From the NCBI GenBank assembly GCA_963745405.1, contig CAVUWY010000002.1, positions 248,001 through 312,000 of the forward strand: a stretch of 64,000 nt of DNA, written 5' to 3'. Positions 55,195-64,000 of this stretch are shown one piece after another. The stretch comes from C-114 sp963745405 (GTDB lineage Bacteria > Chloroflexota > Limnocylindria > Limnocylindrales > CSP1-4). The notes below the pieces were generated by a model. It ran no database searches. It had not been told where the DNA came from and was given only the letters and a program-made list of their open reading frames with translations. Both the position numbers and the translations under genes were made by a program. Each line of letters begins with the position of its first letter. Position 1 is the first letter of the stretch.

Positions 55195-58100
55195 ATGGCG
55201 TCGGTGAAGCCGCCGCGCCCGAGCGCGTCGAAGCCTGCCACGTCGAAGCCTGCCTCGTCGAAGACGCCGCGGAAGGGCGCCAAGCCGGCCGGCACGGCGC
55301 CCGACGCTACCGAGGTCGCCGACGCCACCGAGGTCGCCCTCCGAGCCCGCATCGAGTCACTCGAGCGGGAAGCGGAACGGCAAGCGGAGGCAGCGCATGT
55401 CGACGCCGCCCTCCTCAAGATCGCCGAGACCGCGGCCGCGGCGCACGACATGGGCGAGTTCTACGCGGCCATCTACGAGATCGTCGGCAGCCTCGTCTAC
55501 GCGACCAACTGCTACATCGCCCTGTACGACGAGAGTCGCAACGCGGTCAGCTTCCCGTTCTTCGTGGACGAGGTCGATCCGGACCTCCCGGATCCGACGG
55601 TCTGGCACGACATGGGCGAGGGCGACGCCGCGGGCGCGACGGGCTGGCTGCTGCGGACCGGCCAGCCGAAGCTGCTGACCGCGCGACAGATGACGGACAT
55701 GGCCTCGTCCGGCAAGCTCAAGACCGTCGGCGCCGTGGCGGAGACGTGGGTCGGGGCGCCGCTCCGCTCAGAGGGCCGGACCCTCGGCCTCATCGCCGTC
55801 CAGAGCTACCGTCCGGACCGACTCCACACGGAACGCGATCTCGAGGTCCTCACGTTCGTCGCCCAGCACATCGCGTCGGCGCTCGCCCGGACCCGGGCCA
55901 TCGACGAGACCCGCCAGCGGAACGCCGAGCTGGCCCTCGTCAACGAGGTCGGGCTCGCCCTCGCCCAGCAGCTCGAGTTCGACGCCGTCGTCGACCTCGT
56001 CGGCGAGCGAGTCCGCCGGATCTTCGGCGTCGACTCCATGTTCATCGGCCTCGTCGACGAGCGGGCCGGCCTCATCCGCTTCCCCTATGTCATCGACGTC
56101 GGTCGATTGCTCGGGAGCGAAGAGATGAGCCCGGTCCCCATCGGTGTCGGGCTCACGTCCTGGGTGATCAACAACAATCGGCCCCTCCTCCTCGGCGCGA
56201 GCTCCGACCCGACGCCTGTCGCCTCGGTGGTCCAGGGTGCCACGCCCGAGTCGTGGCTTGGCGTTCCCATCCCGGCCGGAGACCGCGTGATCGGTGTCGT
56301 CGTGCTCGAAAGCCAGCTGAAGGACCGGTTCGGGTCGGCCGACGAACGCCTGCTCGGTACGCTCGCGGCGAGCATGGGCGTGGCCCTCGAGAACGCGCGG
56401 CTCTTCGACGAGACCAAGCGCCTGCTCTCCGAAACCGATGAGCGGGCCGCCGAGCTGGCCCTCATCAACAGCGTCCAGGAGGGCCTCTCGGCCAACCTCG
56501 ACATGCAGTCGATGTACGACCTGGTCGGGAACAAGATCCAGGAGATCTTCGACGCCCAGGTCGTCACGATCGGGATCTTCGATCTCGAGAACGACCTCGT
56601 CCGTTTCCCGTTCGTTCTGGAACGCGGAGTGCGCTTTCCGGATTCGCCCTTCCCGATCGTCGGGTTCAGCCGGCAGGTCCTCGACACGGGTCAGATGCTC
56701 CTCGTCAACGACGTCGACGAATGGGACCGCGAGCACGGCCAAAACAGCCCGATCATCCAGGGCGAGAAACCGAAGTCGGTCCTCTTCGCGCCGCTGAGCC
56801 TCGGCGGCACGGTCCGCGGTCGCATCTCACTTCAGAACCTCGACCGGACCGGAGCGTTCTCGGACTCGGACGTCCGCCTCCTCGCGACACTCGCCGGCAG
56901 CCTCAGCGTCGCGCTCGAGAACGCCCGCCTGTTCGATGAGACGAAGCGCCTCCTGGAGGAGACCGACCAGCGGGCGGCTGAGCTCGCCGTGGTCAACGAG
57001 ATCGGTCAGGCGCTGGCCGGGCAGCTCGATTTCGAGGCCATCATCGACCTCGTCGGCGGCCGATTGGCGACCGTCCTCGCCAGCCAGGATATGTACATCG
57101 CGCTCTACGACCGCGACTCGAACATGATCCGCTTCCCGTTCGAGCTCGATCATGGCCGGAGAGTGCACGGCCAGCCGATCGAACTCGGCCAGGGACTTAC
57201 CTCGACGATCATCGCGTCGCGCAATCCCCTGCGACTCGGCACCGTCGCCGAGCAGAATGCCAACGGCGCACTGCCCGGGACGTACGCCGAGGGCGAGTCG
57301 GGCAGCATCGGCGAGTCGTGGCTCGGCGTCCCGATCATGAGCGGCGAACACGTGAGCGGTGTCGTCGTCTTCGGTCAGGACGCACCGAATGCCTTCAGCG
57401 AGGCCGACGAACGCCTCGTTACCACCGTCGCCTCGAGCATGGGCGTCGCCCTCGAGAACGCCCGCTTGTTCGACGAGACGAAGCGGCTCCTGGCCGAGAC
57501 CGACCAGCGCGCCGCCGAGCTGGCGATCATCACGAGCGTCCAGGACGGCCTCGCCGCCGAGCTCGACATGCAGTCGATGTACGACCTCGTCGGCGACAAG
57601 GTCCGCGAGATCTTCGACGCTCAGATCGTCGACATCGCGACCTACGACCGCAGGAGCGGACTACTCCGCTTCCCCTACTCGATCGAGCGGGGAGAACGCT
57701 TCCCCGACGAGTCGATGCCCATCTTCGGCTTCCGGAAGCACGTCATCGAGTCGAAGCGGCCGCTCCTCATCGACCACGACGTCATCGAGGCGGCCGCGAA
57801 GTACGGCAACCCCGAGGCCATGGTCGGAGAGACGCCGAAGTCGGCCCTCTTCGTTCCACTGATCGTCGGCGACGAGGCGCGGGGCGTGATCTCGCTCCAG
57901 AACCTCGATCAGGACTACGCGTTCAGTGAGGCCGAGGTCCGACTCCTCACCACCCTCGCCGGCAGCCTCAGCGTCGCCCTCGAGAATGCCCGCCTGTTCG
58001 ACGAGACGAAACGCCTCCTGGCCGAGACCGACGAGCGGGCGGCCGAGCTGGCCGTCGTCAACAGCGTCCAGGAAGGCCTGTCGGCCAACCTCGACATGCA

Positions 58101-61100
58101 GTCGATGTACGACCTCGTCGGCGACAAGATCCACGAGATCTTCGACGCCCAGGCCGTCGACATCGCGACCTACGACGTCCCAGCGGGCACCGTCCGATAC
58201 CAGTACACCATCGAGAAGGGGGTCCGCTTCCCGAACACGGTCATGCCGCTCCGGGGCTTCGGGAAGATCGTCCTGGAGACCCGCCAGATACTCCTCGTCA
58301 ACGACGTGGAGGCCTGGGAGCGGGAGCGGGGCATCGTCACGCCGTCGATCGCCCAGGGAGAGCCGGCCAAGGCGGTGCTGTTCGCTCCGCTGATCTCGGG
58401 CGGCGAGGTGAAGGGCCGCATCTCACTCCAGAACATAGACAGGACAAGTGCGTTCTCGGAGTCCGACGTCCGTCTCCTCACGACGATCGCCGGCAGCCTG
58501 AGCGTCGCCCTCGAGAACGCCCGCCTGTTCGACGAGACGAAGCGCCTCCTGGCCGAGACCGACGAGCGGGCGGCCGAGCTGGCCGTCGTCAACAGCATCC
58601 AGGAAGGCCTGTCGGCCAATCTCGACATGGCGGCGATGTACGAACTCGTCGGCGACAGGATCCAGGAGGTCTTCGACGCCCAGGTCGTCGACATCGCGAC
58701 CTACGACGTCCCGGCGGGCACCCTGACCTACCAGTACACGATCGAGAAGGGCGCCCGCTTTCCCAACTTCACCCGCCCCGTCGGCGGCTTCGGGAAGATC
58801 GTGATGGAGACGCACCAGGTCCTCCTCGTCAACGACGTCGATGCCTGGGAGCGGGATCACGGGGTCAGGAATCCGGCCATCCAGGGCGAGGACACCAAGT
58901 CGGTCCTGTTCGCGCCATTGATGAGCGGCGGGGAGATCAGGGGCCGGATCTCGCTCCAGAACGTCGACCGGACGAACGCGTTCTCCGACTCCGACGTCCG
59001 CCTGCTGACGACGCTGGCCTCGAGTCTCAGCGTCGCCCTCGAGAATGCCCGCCTGTTCGACGAGACGAAGCGCCTCCTGGCCGAGACCGATGAACGGGCC
59101 GCCGAGCTGGCCGTGGTCAACAGCGTCCAGGAGGGTCTGTCGGCCAACCTCGACATGCAGGCGATGTACGAGCTCGTCGGCGACAAGATCCACGAGATCT
59201 TCGACGCCCAGGTCGTCGACATCGGGATCTTCGACCTCGCGGCAGGCACGGTGAACTACCCCTACACGATCGAGCGCGGCGTCCGCTTCCCCGACGAGAC
59301 CACGGGGATCGGCGGGTTCGCTGCCCAGATCCTCGAGACCCGCCAGGTGATCCTCGTCAACGACGTCGACGCATGGATCGCGGAGGGGAACTCCGCCCTC
59401 GTCGTCACCCAGGGCGAGCCGGCGAAGTCGGTCCTCTTCGCGCCGCTCATCGTGTCGGGCGAGGTGCGCGGTCGGATCTCGCTCCAGAACCTCGACCACA
59501 TCAACGCCTTCTCCGACTCGGACGTCCGACTGCTGACGACGCTCGTCTCGAGCCTCAGCGTCGCCCTCGAGAACGCTCGCCTGTTCGACGAGACGAAGCG
59601 CCTCCTCGGCGAGACGGACCAGCGGGCGGCCGAGCTCGCGATCATCACGAGCGTCCAGGACGACCTCGCCGCGGAGCTCGACACCCAGGCGATGTACGAC
59701 GTCGTCGGCGAGCGGCTCGCGTCGATCTTCGACGTTCACTCCGTCGACATCGCGACCTATGACGTCGCGGCCGGCACGCTCACCTATGCGTACTCCATCG
59801 AGCGGGGTGTCAGGTTCCCGGCAACGACCTCCGAGATCGGCGGATTCGGCCAGACCGTGCTCGAGACCCGCCAGGTACTCCTCGTGAACGATGTCGAGGC
59901 GTGGTTCGCGGCGCGCGGTGGCCGGAAGTCCGCACCGATGGGAGAACCGGCCAAGTCGGTGCTCTTCGCCCCACTCATCGTCGGCGACGACGTCCGGGGA
60001 CGGATCTCGCTCCAGAACCTGGACCGGCTCAACGCGTTCTCGGAGTCGGACGTGCGGCTGCTGTCCGCGCTCGCGAGCAACCTCAGCGTCGCCCTCGAGA
60101 AGTCCCGCCTGTTCGAGGAGACGAAGCGGCTCCTCGCCGAGACCGACGAGCGAGCCGCCGAGCTGGCGATCATCAACGGAGTCCAGGAAGGCCTCGCCCG
60201 GAACCTCGACCGCCAGGCGATGTACAACCTCGTCGGGGACAAGATCCACGAGATCTTCGACGCCCAGGTCGTCGACATCGCTGTCATCGACCGGGAGGCG
60301 GACAGGGTCCGATTCGCATACAGCATCGAGCGCGGGGTGCATTTCGACATCGACTCGATGCCCCTCATCGGCTTTCGCCGGCACGTCGTCGAGACCGCCA
60401 GGCCGATCCGCGTCGCCGACTTCCCGGCCGAGGCACCGGCCTACGGCAATCCCGCCTCGATCGTCGGCGAGCCGCCCATGTCTGCCCTCTTCGCTCCGCT
60501 CGCCGTCGGGCGCCAGGTCGAGGGCGTCATCTCGCTCCAGAACCTCGACCGGAAGGACGCCTTCAGCGACGACGACCTGCGACTCCTCACCACGCTCTGC
60601 TCCAGCCTCAGCGTGGCCCTCCAGAACGCCCGGCTGGTGGAGGAGACTCGGCGCCGCGCGTCCGAGCTCGCGACGGTGAACCAGATCAGCCAGGCGGCCG
60701 CGACCCGACTCGATGTGAACGCGCTCATCGAGCTCGTCGGCGACCGGACTCAGGAGGCCTTCGATGCCGACATCGCGTACGTCGCCTTGCTCGACGCGTC
60801 GACCGGCCGGATCGACTTCGTCTACTACTTTGAGGAGGGCAAGACGACCGAGAGCCCCTCGATGACCCTTGGGGAGGGGTTGACGTCTCGGATCCTCAGA
60901 TCGGGCAGGCCACTCCTCCTTACGACCGACGAGCAGTTCGAGGAGCTCGGCACACGCGGACTCGGCGTCCCGGCCAAGTCGTACGTCGGGGTGCCGATCA
61001 TGGTCGGTGACCGCGCCATCGGCGCCATCAGTGTCCAGAGCACCTCGGAGGTCGGCCGCTTCGGCGAGGGAGACGTCCGCCTCCTGACGACGATCGCCGC

Positions 61101-63603
61101 CAACGTCGGGACCGCCATCCAGAACGCCCGCCTGTACCAGGAGATGCGGCGCCGGGCCGACGAGATGGCCGCTCTCAACGACGTCGGCCGCGAGATCACC
61201 GCGACCCTCGACCTGGACCGCGTCCTCGAACGGATCGCGGAGCAGGCGAAGACGCTCCTCGAGGCGGATACGAGCGCCGCCTTCCTCCGCGAGATGGAGG
61301 CAGGCGAGGAGGTCTTCCGGCCGCTCGTCGCCCTCGGCGACATCGCCGACGAGATCATGGTCGACCGGATCCGCCCGGGCGAAGGGATCCTCGGGGACAT
61401 CGCCACGCGCGGTGAGGCCGAGGTCGTGAACGACGCGACCACCGACCCCCGCACCGTCCTGATCCCCGGCACGGACGAGCACCCGGACGAACGACTCATG
61501 GCCGCCTCGCTCGTCGGACGCGACGGGGTCGTCGGCATCCTCGCGGTGTGGCGCGACGGCCGGCCGTTCTCCCAGGAGGACCTCGACTATCTCGTCGGCC
61601 TGTCGCAGCAGGCGGCTATCGCCATCGACAACGCCCGCCTGTTCGGCGCGACAAGCGAGGCCCGCGAGTTGGCCGAGCAGGCGAACCAGGCGAAGAGCAC
61701 GTTCCTCGCCGCGATGAGCCACGAGATCCGGACGCCGATGAACGCGATCATCGGCATGAGCGGACTCCTCGCCGATACGCCGCTCGACGGTGAGCAGCGC
61801 GACTACGTCGACACGATCCGGACCTCCGGCGATGCCCTCCTCACCATCATCAACGACATCCTCGACTTCTCGAAGATCGAGGCTGGCCGGGTGGAGCTCG
61901 ATCGGCGGCCGTTCGACGTCCGTTCCACCGTCGAAGGCGCTCTCGACCTCATGGCGCCGACGGCCTCCAAGAGGGGCCTCGAGCTCGTCTACGAGGTCGA
62001 CGACGAGGTTCCGGCCACCGTTGTCGGCGATGTCGGACGGGTCCGCCAGGTCGTCCTCAACCTCCTTTCGAACTCGGTGAAGTTCACCGAGCGGGGCGAG
62101 ATCCACGTCCACGTCGGAGCACGACCGGCGCCTGAACAGCCGAAGAAGGGCGGCAAACGGCCAACGTGGGTGTTGACCGTCGTCGTTCGCGACACCGGCA
62201 TCGGCATCGCACCGGAGCGGCGCGATCGGCTCTTCCAGTCGTTCAGCCAGCTCGACGTGAGCGTCACCCGCCGGTACGGCGGCACCGGCCTCGGGCTGGC
62301 CATCAGCCGGCGCCTGGCCGAGGCCATGGGCGGCGACCTGACGGTCGAGAGCAGCGGCGTCGTCGGCGAGGGCAGCACGTTCGCCTTCTCCCTGCTCGCT
62401 GAGGAGGGGGTCGCGGCGACCACGTCCACCCGCCGTCGCGAGGAGCCGACGGACCTCGTCGGCCGGCACGTCCTCGTCGTCGACGACAACGCGACCAATC
62501 GGCGCATCCTCACCGCCCAGCTCGCCCGCTGGGGGATGGAGTCGCGGGAAACGGAGTCGTCGGTCGAGGCCCTGGCCTGGATCGAGGCCGGCGAGCGCTT
62601 CGACTTGGCCCTGGTCGACCATCTCATGCCGGAGCTCGACGGGCTTGCCCTCACCGAGGCCATCCGCCGGGCCCGCCCGACTGACGCCCCGGCCATCATC
62701 GTCCTCTCGTCGGTCGGCCAACGGGGGGCTCGTGAGGCCGATGACGTGATGTTCCTCACGAAGCCGGTCAAGCCGTCCGCCCTCCACGACGCGATCGTCA
62801 CCACGCTGGCGCCGGCGACGGCTACCTCGACCGCCCGTCGCACGCCAGCCAAGCAGGAGCGCCGCGACGCCCAGATCTCGCTCGACCGACGCCTCCACAT
62901 CCTCGTCGCCGAGGACAACGCCGTGAACCAGAAGCTCGCGATGCGCCTCCTCGAACGGCTCGGCTACGCGGCGGACCTCGCGGAGAACGGGCTCGAAGCG
63001 ATCGCCGCCATCGAGCAGAAGCACTACGACGTCGTCTTCATGGACGTCCAGATGCCCGAGCTCGATGGCCTCGAGGCGACGCGCCGGATCGTCGCCCGAT
63101 GGGATCGGGCGCACCGACCGACGATCGTGGCGATGACCGCCAACGCGATGGACGGCGACCGGGAGATGTGTCTCGCCGCGGGCATGGACGACTACCTGAG
63201 CAAGCCGATCCGGCCCGAGGAACTCGCCGCGGCCCTGGACAGGGCGGCCGACGCTCGCCTTGCCGGCACGAAGGGGTCGGGTCGGAACGGCGCCTCGAAG
63301 ACCCGCTCCAACGGTGACACGAAGTCGGCGGCCAAGGCCGCTCCGAAGGCCGGCTCGAACGGTGACACGAAGTCGGCGGCCAAGGCCGCTCCGAAGGCCA
63401 GCGGGAACGGCGGGGCGAAGGCGAGTAACGGCGTAGCGAAGTCGAGTGGGAACGGCGCAGCGAAGGTGCGCTCCAACGGGGCCTCGAAGACGGGCTCGAC
63501 AGGGGCTGCCAAGCCGGCCGCGGGCAAGGCCCCCAAGGCCGGCTCGAACGGGGCCACCAAGTCGGCGGCAAAGACGACCGCGAAGCGAAAGGGCAGCCGA
63601 TGA
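55195..63603 (+). CDS. 12-GAF hybrid histidine kinase with two receiver domains and a basic tail
   Basis: 2802 residues, no membrane span. After a Lys/Pro/Ala-rich start (res. 1-65) come 12 GAF modules (about res. 70-240, 240-414, 415-588, 589-767, 768-942, 943-1120, 1121-1296, 1297-1471, 1472-1647, 1648-1819, 1820-1985, 1985-2150), separated by the helical linker LFDETKRLLAETDERAAELA. The kinase follows: H2176 in AMSHEIRTPMNAIIGMSGLL, N-box LNLLSNSVKFTERG, DTGIGIAP and GGTGLGLAIS. REC1 has Asp2475 (LALVDHLMPELDG), REC2 Asp2617 (VVFMDVQMPELDG). The last ~110 residues are Lys/Ala/Ser/Gly/Asn-rich. The stop overlaps the HPt ATG. A cytosolic sensor of many ligands or a duplicated one is inferred. 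Confidence 0.93.
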   Translation: MASVKPPRPSASKPATSKPASSKTPRKGAKPAGTAPDATEVADATEVALRARIESLEREAERQAEAAHVDAALLKIAETAAAAHDMGEFYAAIYEIVGSLVYATNCYIALYDESRNAVSFPFFVDEVDPDLPDPTVWHDMGEGDAAGATGWLLRTGQPKLLTARQMTDMASSGKLKTVGAVAETWVGAPLRSEGRTLGLIAVQSYRPDRLHTERDLEVLTFVAQHIASALARTRAIDETRQRNAELALVNEVGLALAQQLEFDAVVDLVGERVRRIFGVDSMFIGLVDERAGLIRFPYVIDVGRLLGSEEMSPVPIGVGLTSWVINNNRPLLLGASSDPTPVASVVQGATPESWLGVPIPAGDRVIGVVVLESQLKDRFGSADERLLGTLAASMGVALENARLFDETKRLLSETDERAAELALINSVQEGLSANLDMQSMYDLVGNKIQEIFDAQVVTIGIFDLENDLVRFPFVLERGVRFPDSPFPIVGFSRQVLDTGQMLLVNDVDEWDREHGQNSPIIQGEKPKSVLFAPLSLGGTVRGRISLQNLDRTGAFSDSDVRLLATLAGSLSVALENARLFDETKRLLEETDQRAAELAVVNEIGQALAGQLDFEAIIDLVGGRLATVLASQDMYIALYDRDSNMIRFPFELDHGRRVHGQPIELGQGLTSTIIASRNPLRLGTVAEQNANGALPGTYAEGESGSIGESWLGVPIMSGEHVSGVVVFGQDAPNAFSEADERLVTTVASSMGVALENARLFDETKRLLAETDQRAAELAIITSVQDGLAAELDMQSMYDLVGDKVREIFDAQIVDIATYDRRSGLLRFPYSIERGERFPDESMPIFGFRKHVIESKRPLLIDHDVIEAAAKYGNPEAMVGETPKSALFVPLIVGDEARGVISLQNLDQDYAFSEAEVRLLTTLAGSLSVALENARLFDETKRLLAETDERAAELAVVNSVQEGLSANLDMQSMYDLVGDKIHEIFDAQAVDIATYDVPAGTVRYQYTIEKGVRFPNTVMPLRGFGKIVLETRQILLVNDVEAWERERGIVTPSIAQGEPAKAVLFAPLISGGEVKGRISLQNIDRTSAFSESDVRLLTTIAGSLSVALENARLFDETKRLLAETDERAAELAVVNSIQEGLSANLDMAAMYELVGDRIQEVFDAQVVDIATYDVPAGTLTYQYTIEKGARFPNFTRPVGGFGKIVMETHQVLLVNDVDAWERDHGVRNPAIQGEDTKSVLFAPLMSGGEIRGRISLQNVDRTNAFSDSDVRLLTTLASSLSVALENARLFDETKRLLAETDERAAELAVVNSVQEGLSANLDMQAMYELVGDKIHEIFDAQVVDIGIFDLAAGTVNYPYTIERGVRFPDETTGIGGFAAQILETRQVILVNDVDAWIAEGNSALVVTQGEPAKSVLFAPLIVSGEVRGRISLQNLDHINAFSDSDVRLLTTLVSSLSVALENARLFDETKRLLGETDQRAAELAIITSVQDDLAAELDTQAMYDVVGERLASIFDVHSVDIATYDVAAGTLTYAYSIERGVRFPATTSEIGGFGQTVLETRQVLLVNDVEAWFAARGGRKSAPMGEPAKSVLFAPLIVGDDVRGRISLQNLDRLNAFSESDVRLLSALASNLSVALEKSRLFEETKRLLAETDERAAELAIINGVQEGLARNLDRQAMYNLVGDKIHEIFDAQVVDIAVIDREADRVRFAYSIERGVHFDIDSMPLIGFRRHVVETARPIRVADFPAEAPAYGNPASIVGEPPMSALFAPLAVGRQVEGVISLQNLDRKDAFSDDDLRLLTTLCSSLSVALQNARLVEETRRRASELATVNQISQAAATRLDVNALIELVGDRTQEAFDADIAYVALLDASTGRIDFVYYFEEGKTTESPSMTLGEGLTSRILRSGRPLLLTTDEQFEELGTRGLGVPAKSYVGVPIMVGDRAIGAISVQSTSEVGRFGEGDVRLLTTIAANVGTAIQNARLYQEMRRRADEMAALNDVGREITATLDLDRVLERIAEQAKTLLEADTSAAFLREMEAGEEVFRPLVALGDIADEIMVDRIRPGEGILGDIATRGEAEVVNDATTDPRTVLIPGTDEHPDERLMAASLVGRDGVVGILAVWRDGRPFSQEDLDYLVGLSQQAAIAIDNARLFGATSEARELAEQANQAKSTFLAAMSHEIRTPMNAIIGMSGLLADTPLDGEQRDYVDTIRTSGDALLTIINDILDFSKIEAGRVELDRRPFDVRSTVEGALDLMAPTASKRGLELVYEVDDEVPATVVGDVGRVRQVVLNLLSNSVKFTERGEIHVHVGARPAPEQPKKGGKRPTWVLTVVVRDTGIGIAPERRDRLFQSFSQLDVSVTRRYGGTGLGLAISRRLAEAMGGDLTVESSGVVGEGSTFAFSLLAEEGVAATTSTRRREEPTDLVGRHVLVVDDNATNRRILTAQLARWGMESRETESSVEALAWIEAGERFDLALVDHLMPELDGLALTEAIRRARPTDAPAIIVLSSVGQRGAREADDVMFLTKPVKPSALHDAIVTTLAPATATSTARRTPAKQERRDAQISLDRRLHILVAEDNAVNQKLAMRLLERLGYAADLAENGLEAIAAIEQKHYDVVFMDVQMPELDGLEATRRIVARWDRAHRPTIVAMTANAMDGDREMCLAAGMDDYLSKPIRPEELAAALDRAADARLAGTKGSGRNGASKTRSNGDTKSAAKAAPKAGSNGDTKSAAKAAPKASGNGGAKASNGVAKSSGNGAAKVRSNGASKTGSTGAAKPAAGKAPKAGSNGATKSAAKTTAKRKGSR
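56438..60655 (+). repeat. eight tandem ~522-540-bp GAF-coding repeats
   Basis: The linker codons for T-D-E/Q-R-A-A-E-L-A recur at about 56438, 56960, 57498, 58023, 58557, 59085, 59610 and 60138. The linker part is almost identical at DNA level between neighbours, pointing to recent duplication. Confidence 0.85.
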
Positions 63604-64000
63604 CCGCCGACCAGACCAACGAGCCGATCGTGGACGCGCCGATCGACAACCCGACGATCGACCGACTGCTCGAGTCGGTCGGGGGGGACGAGTCGTTCCT
63701 CGACGAGCTCACCGAGGCGTACCTCGCCGACGCCCCGGTCCACCTGGCGGCCATCCGCCGGGCGCTCGACGCCGGCTCCGCCGAGGAGCTCGTCCGCCCG
63801 GCCCACACCCTCAAGTCGAGCAGCGCCACGGTCGGCGCCCTGGTCCTGTCCGGCTATGCCCGCGAGCTGGAGCTCGACGCCCGAGGCGGTTCCGTCGCCG
63901 GCGGCGAGGAGCGCCTGGCTGCCGCCGATGCCGAGTTCGGCCGTGTCTCCCACGCCCTCAGCGAGCTCCGCACCGCCCGCTGGCGAACGACGGGGGGCTG
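63600..64000 (+). CDS. HPt phosphotransfer protein, partial at window end
   Basis: 133 residues are visible. RPAHTLKSSSATVGALVLSG carries the phosphorylated His of the HPt fold, preceded by DESFLDELTEAYLADAPVHL. The ATG overlaps the kinase stop (ATGA), so the kinase and its HPt partner are co-translated: kinase His, REC Asp, HPt His, then a response regulator outside the window. The last bases TG may start a stop codon; the frame is close to its end. Confidence 0.88.
   Translation, partial: MTADQTNEPIVDAPIDNPTIDRLLESVGGDESFLDELTEAYLADAPVHLAAIRRALDAGSAEELVRPAHTLKSSSATVGALVLSGYARELELDARGGSVAGGEERLAAADAEFGRVSHALSELRTARWRTTGG

Noticed and set aside
58423..63114. Open frame of about 1560 codons antisense to the GAF kinase
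   Set aside because: It is the antisense of a gene with intact GAF, kinase and receiver motifs. The long frame comes from G/C third-position bias; its protein is Arg/Asp/Leu-rich without domains.
1..64000. rRNA, tRNA, IS elements, integrase or prophage genes
   Set aside because: No cloverleaf, rRNA core or transposase/integrase motif was seen on either strand. This was judged by eye; a tRNA or covariance-model scan would be decisive.

Overview
The window is about 70% G+C by eye and uses GTG, TTG and ATG starts. It is densely packed, with many 4-base NTGA gene overlaps. It has no rRNA, tRNA, IS element, prophage or CRISPR array that I can see. The gene mix (cyanophycin genes, Lhr next to a Nei glycosylase, DUF3052, YyaL, AcuC, a many-GAF hybrid kinase, class I GDH) and the -10 boxes placed directly before start codons suggest an uncultured Chloroflexota-type bacterium. 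A deep-branching actinobacterial relative cannot be excluded. This placement is inference only.

Layout. 98-4973 (minus): ndk, a TPR-like protein, an M16 peptidase, a purine permease and an unknown protein. 5107-10312 (plus): a pantothenate/CoA operon coaX-coaBC-panB-panC-MFS. 10325-13402 (minus): gdhA, an unknown gene and a BioD/DRTGG ATPase. 13713-15992 (minus): degV and an MFS gene. 16005-16449: a repeat-rich intergenic region. 16450-19794 (plus): a gamma-glutamyltransferase, a small zinc-ribbon protein and azlCD. 19851-27103: ridA, an M20 peptidase and a cyanophycin cluster (a Mur-ligase-like CphA relative, cphA, cyanophycinase). 27295-35913: GT87, an SLC45-like MFS, a class II amidotransferase, nei and lhr. 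36201-44445: acuC, DUF3052, tatA-like, nucleotidyltransferase-like, MUG-type glycosylase, Nudix/MBL fusion, GNAT, YyaL and a cation/H+ antiporter. 44583-49370: three transporters, two of them in a MerR-led operon. 49565-54715: a secreted modular subtilase. 54871-64000: a small membrane protein, then a 2802-residue 12-GAF hybrid histidine kinase coupled to an HPt protein.

Themes. (1) Nitrogen storage and amino-acid turnover: cphA, cyanophycinase, the CphA-like ligase, M20, RidA, GGT, GDH and AzlCD lie within about 17 kb. (2) At least 13 genes carry a TANNNT -10 hexamer 6-9 bases before the start codon, implying leaderless mRNAs. Genes with an evident Shine-Dalgarno have their promoters further upstream. 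(3) The first 24 kb holds about 19 one-base frame breaks in otherwise intact housekeeping genes, mostly extra G or C bases, and none is seen after that. They look like assembly or read errors, so I annotate those genes as single loci. The most distinctive items are the 12-GAF kinase with a histone-like tail, the cyanophycin cluster with its ATP-grasp-less partner, the triplicated unnamed module in the subtilase, and the leaderless promoter rule.
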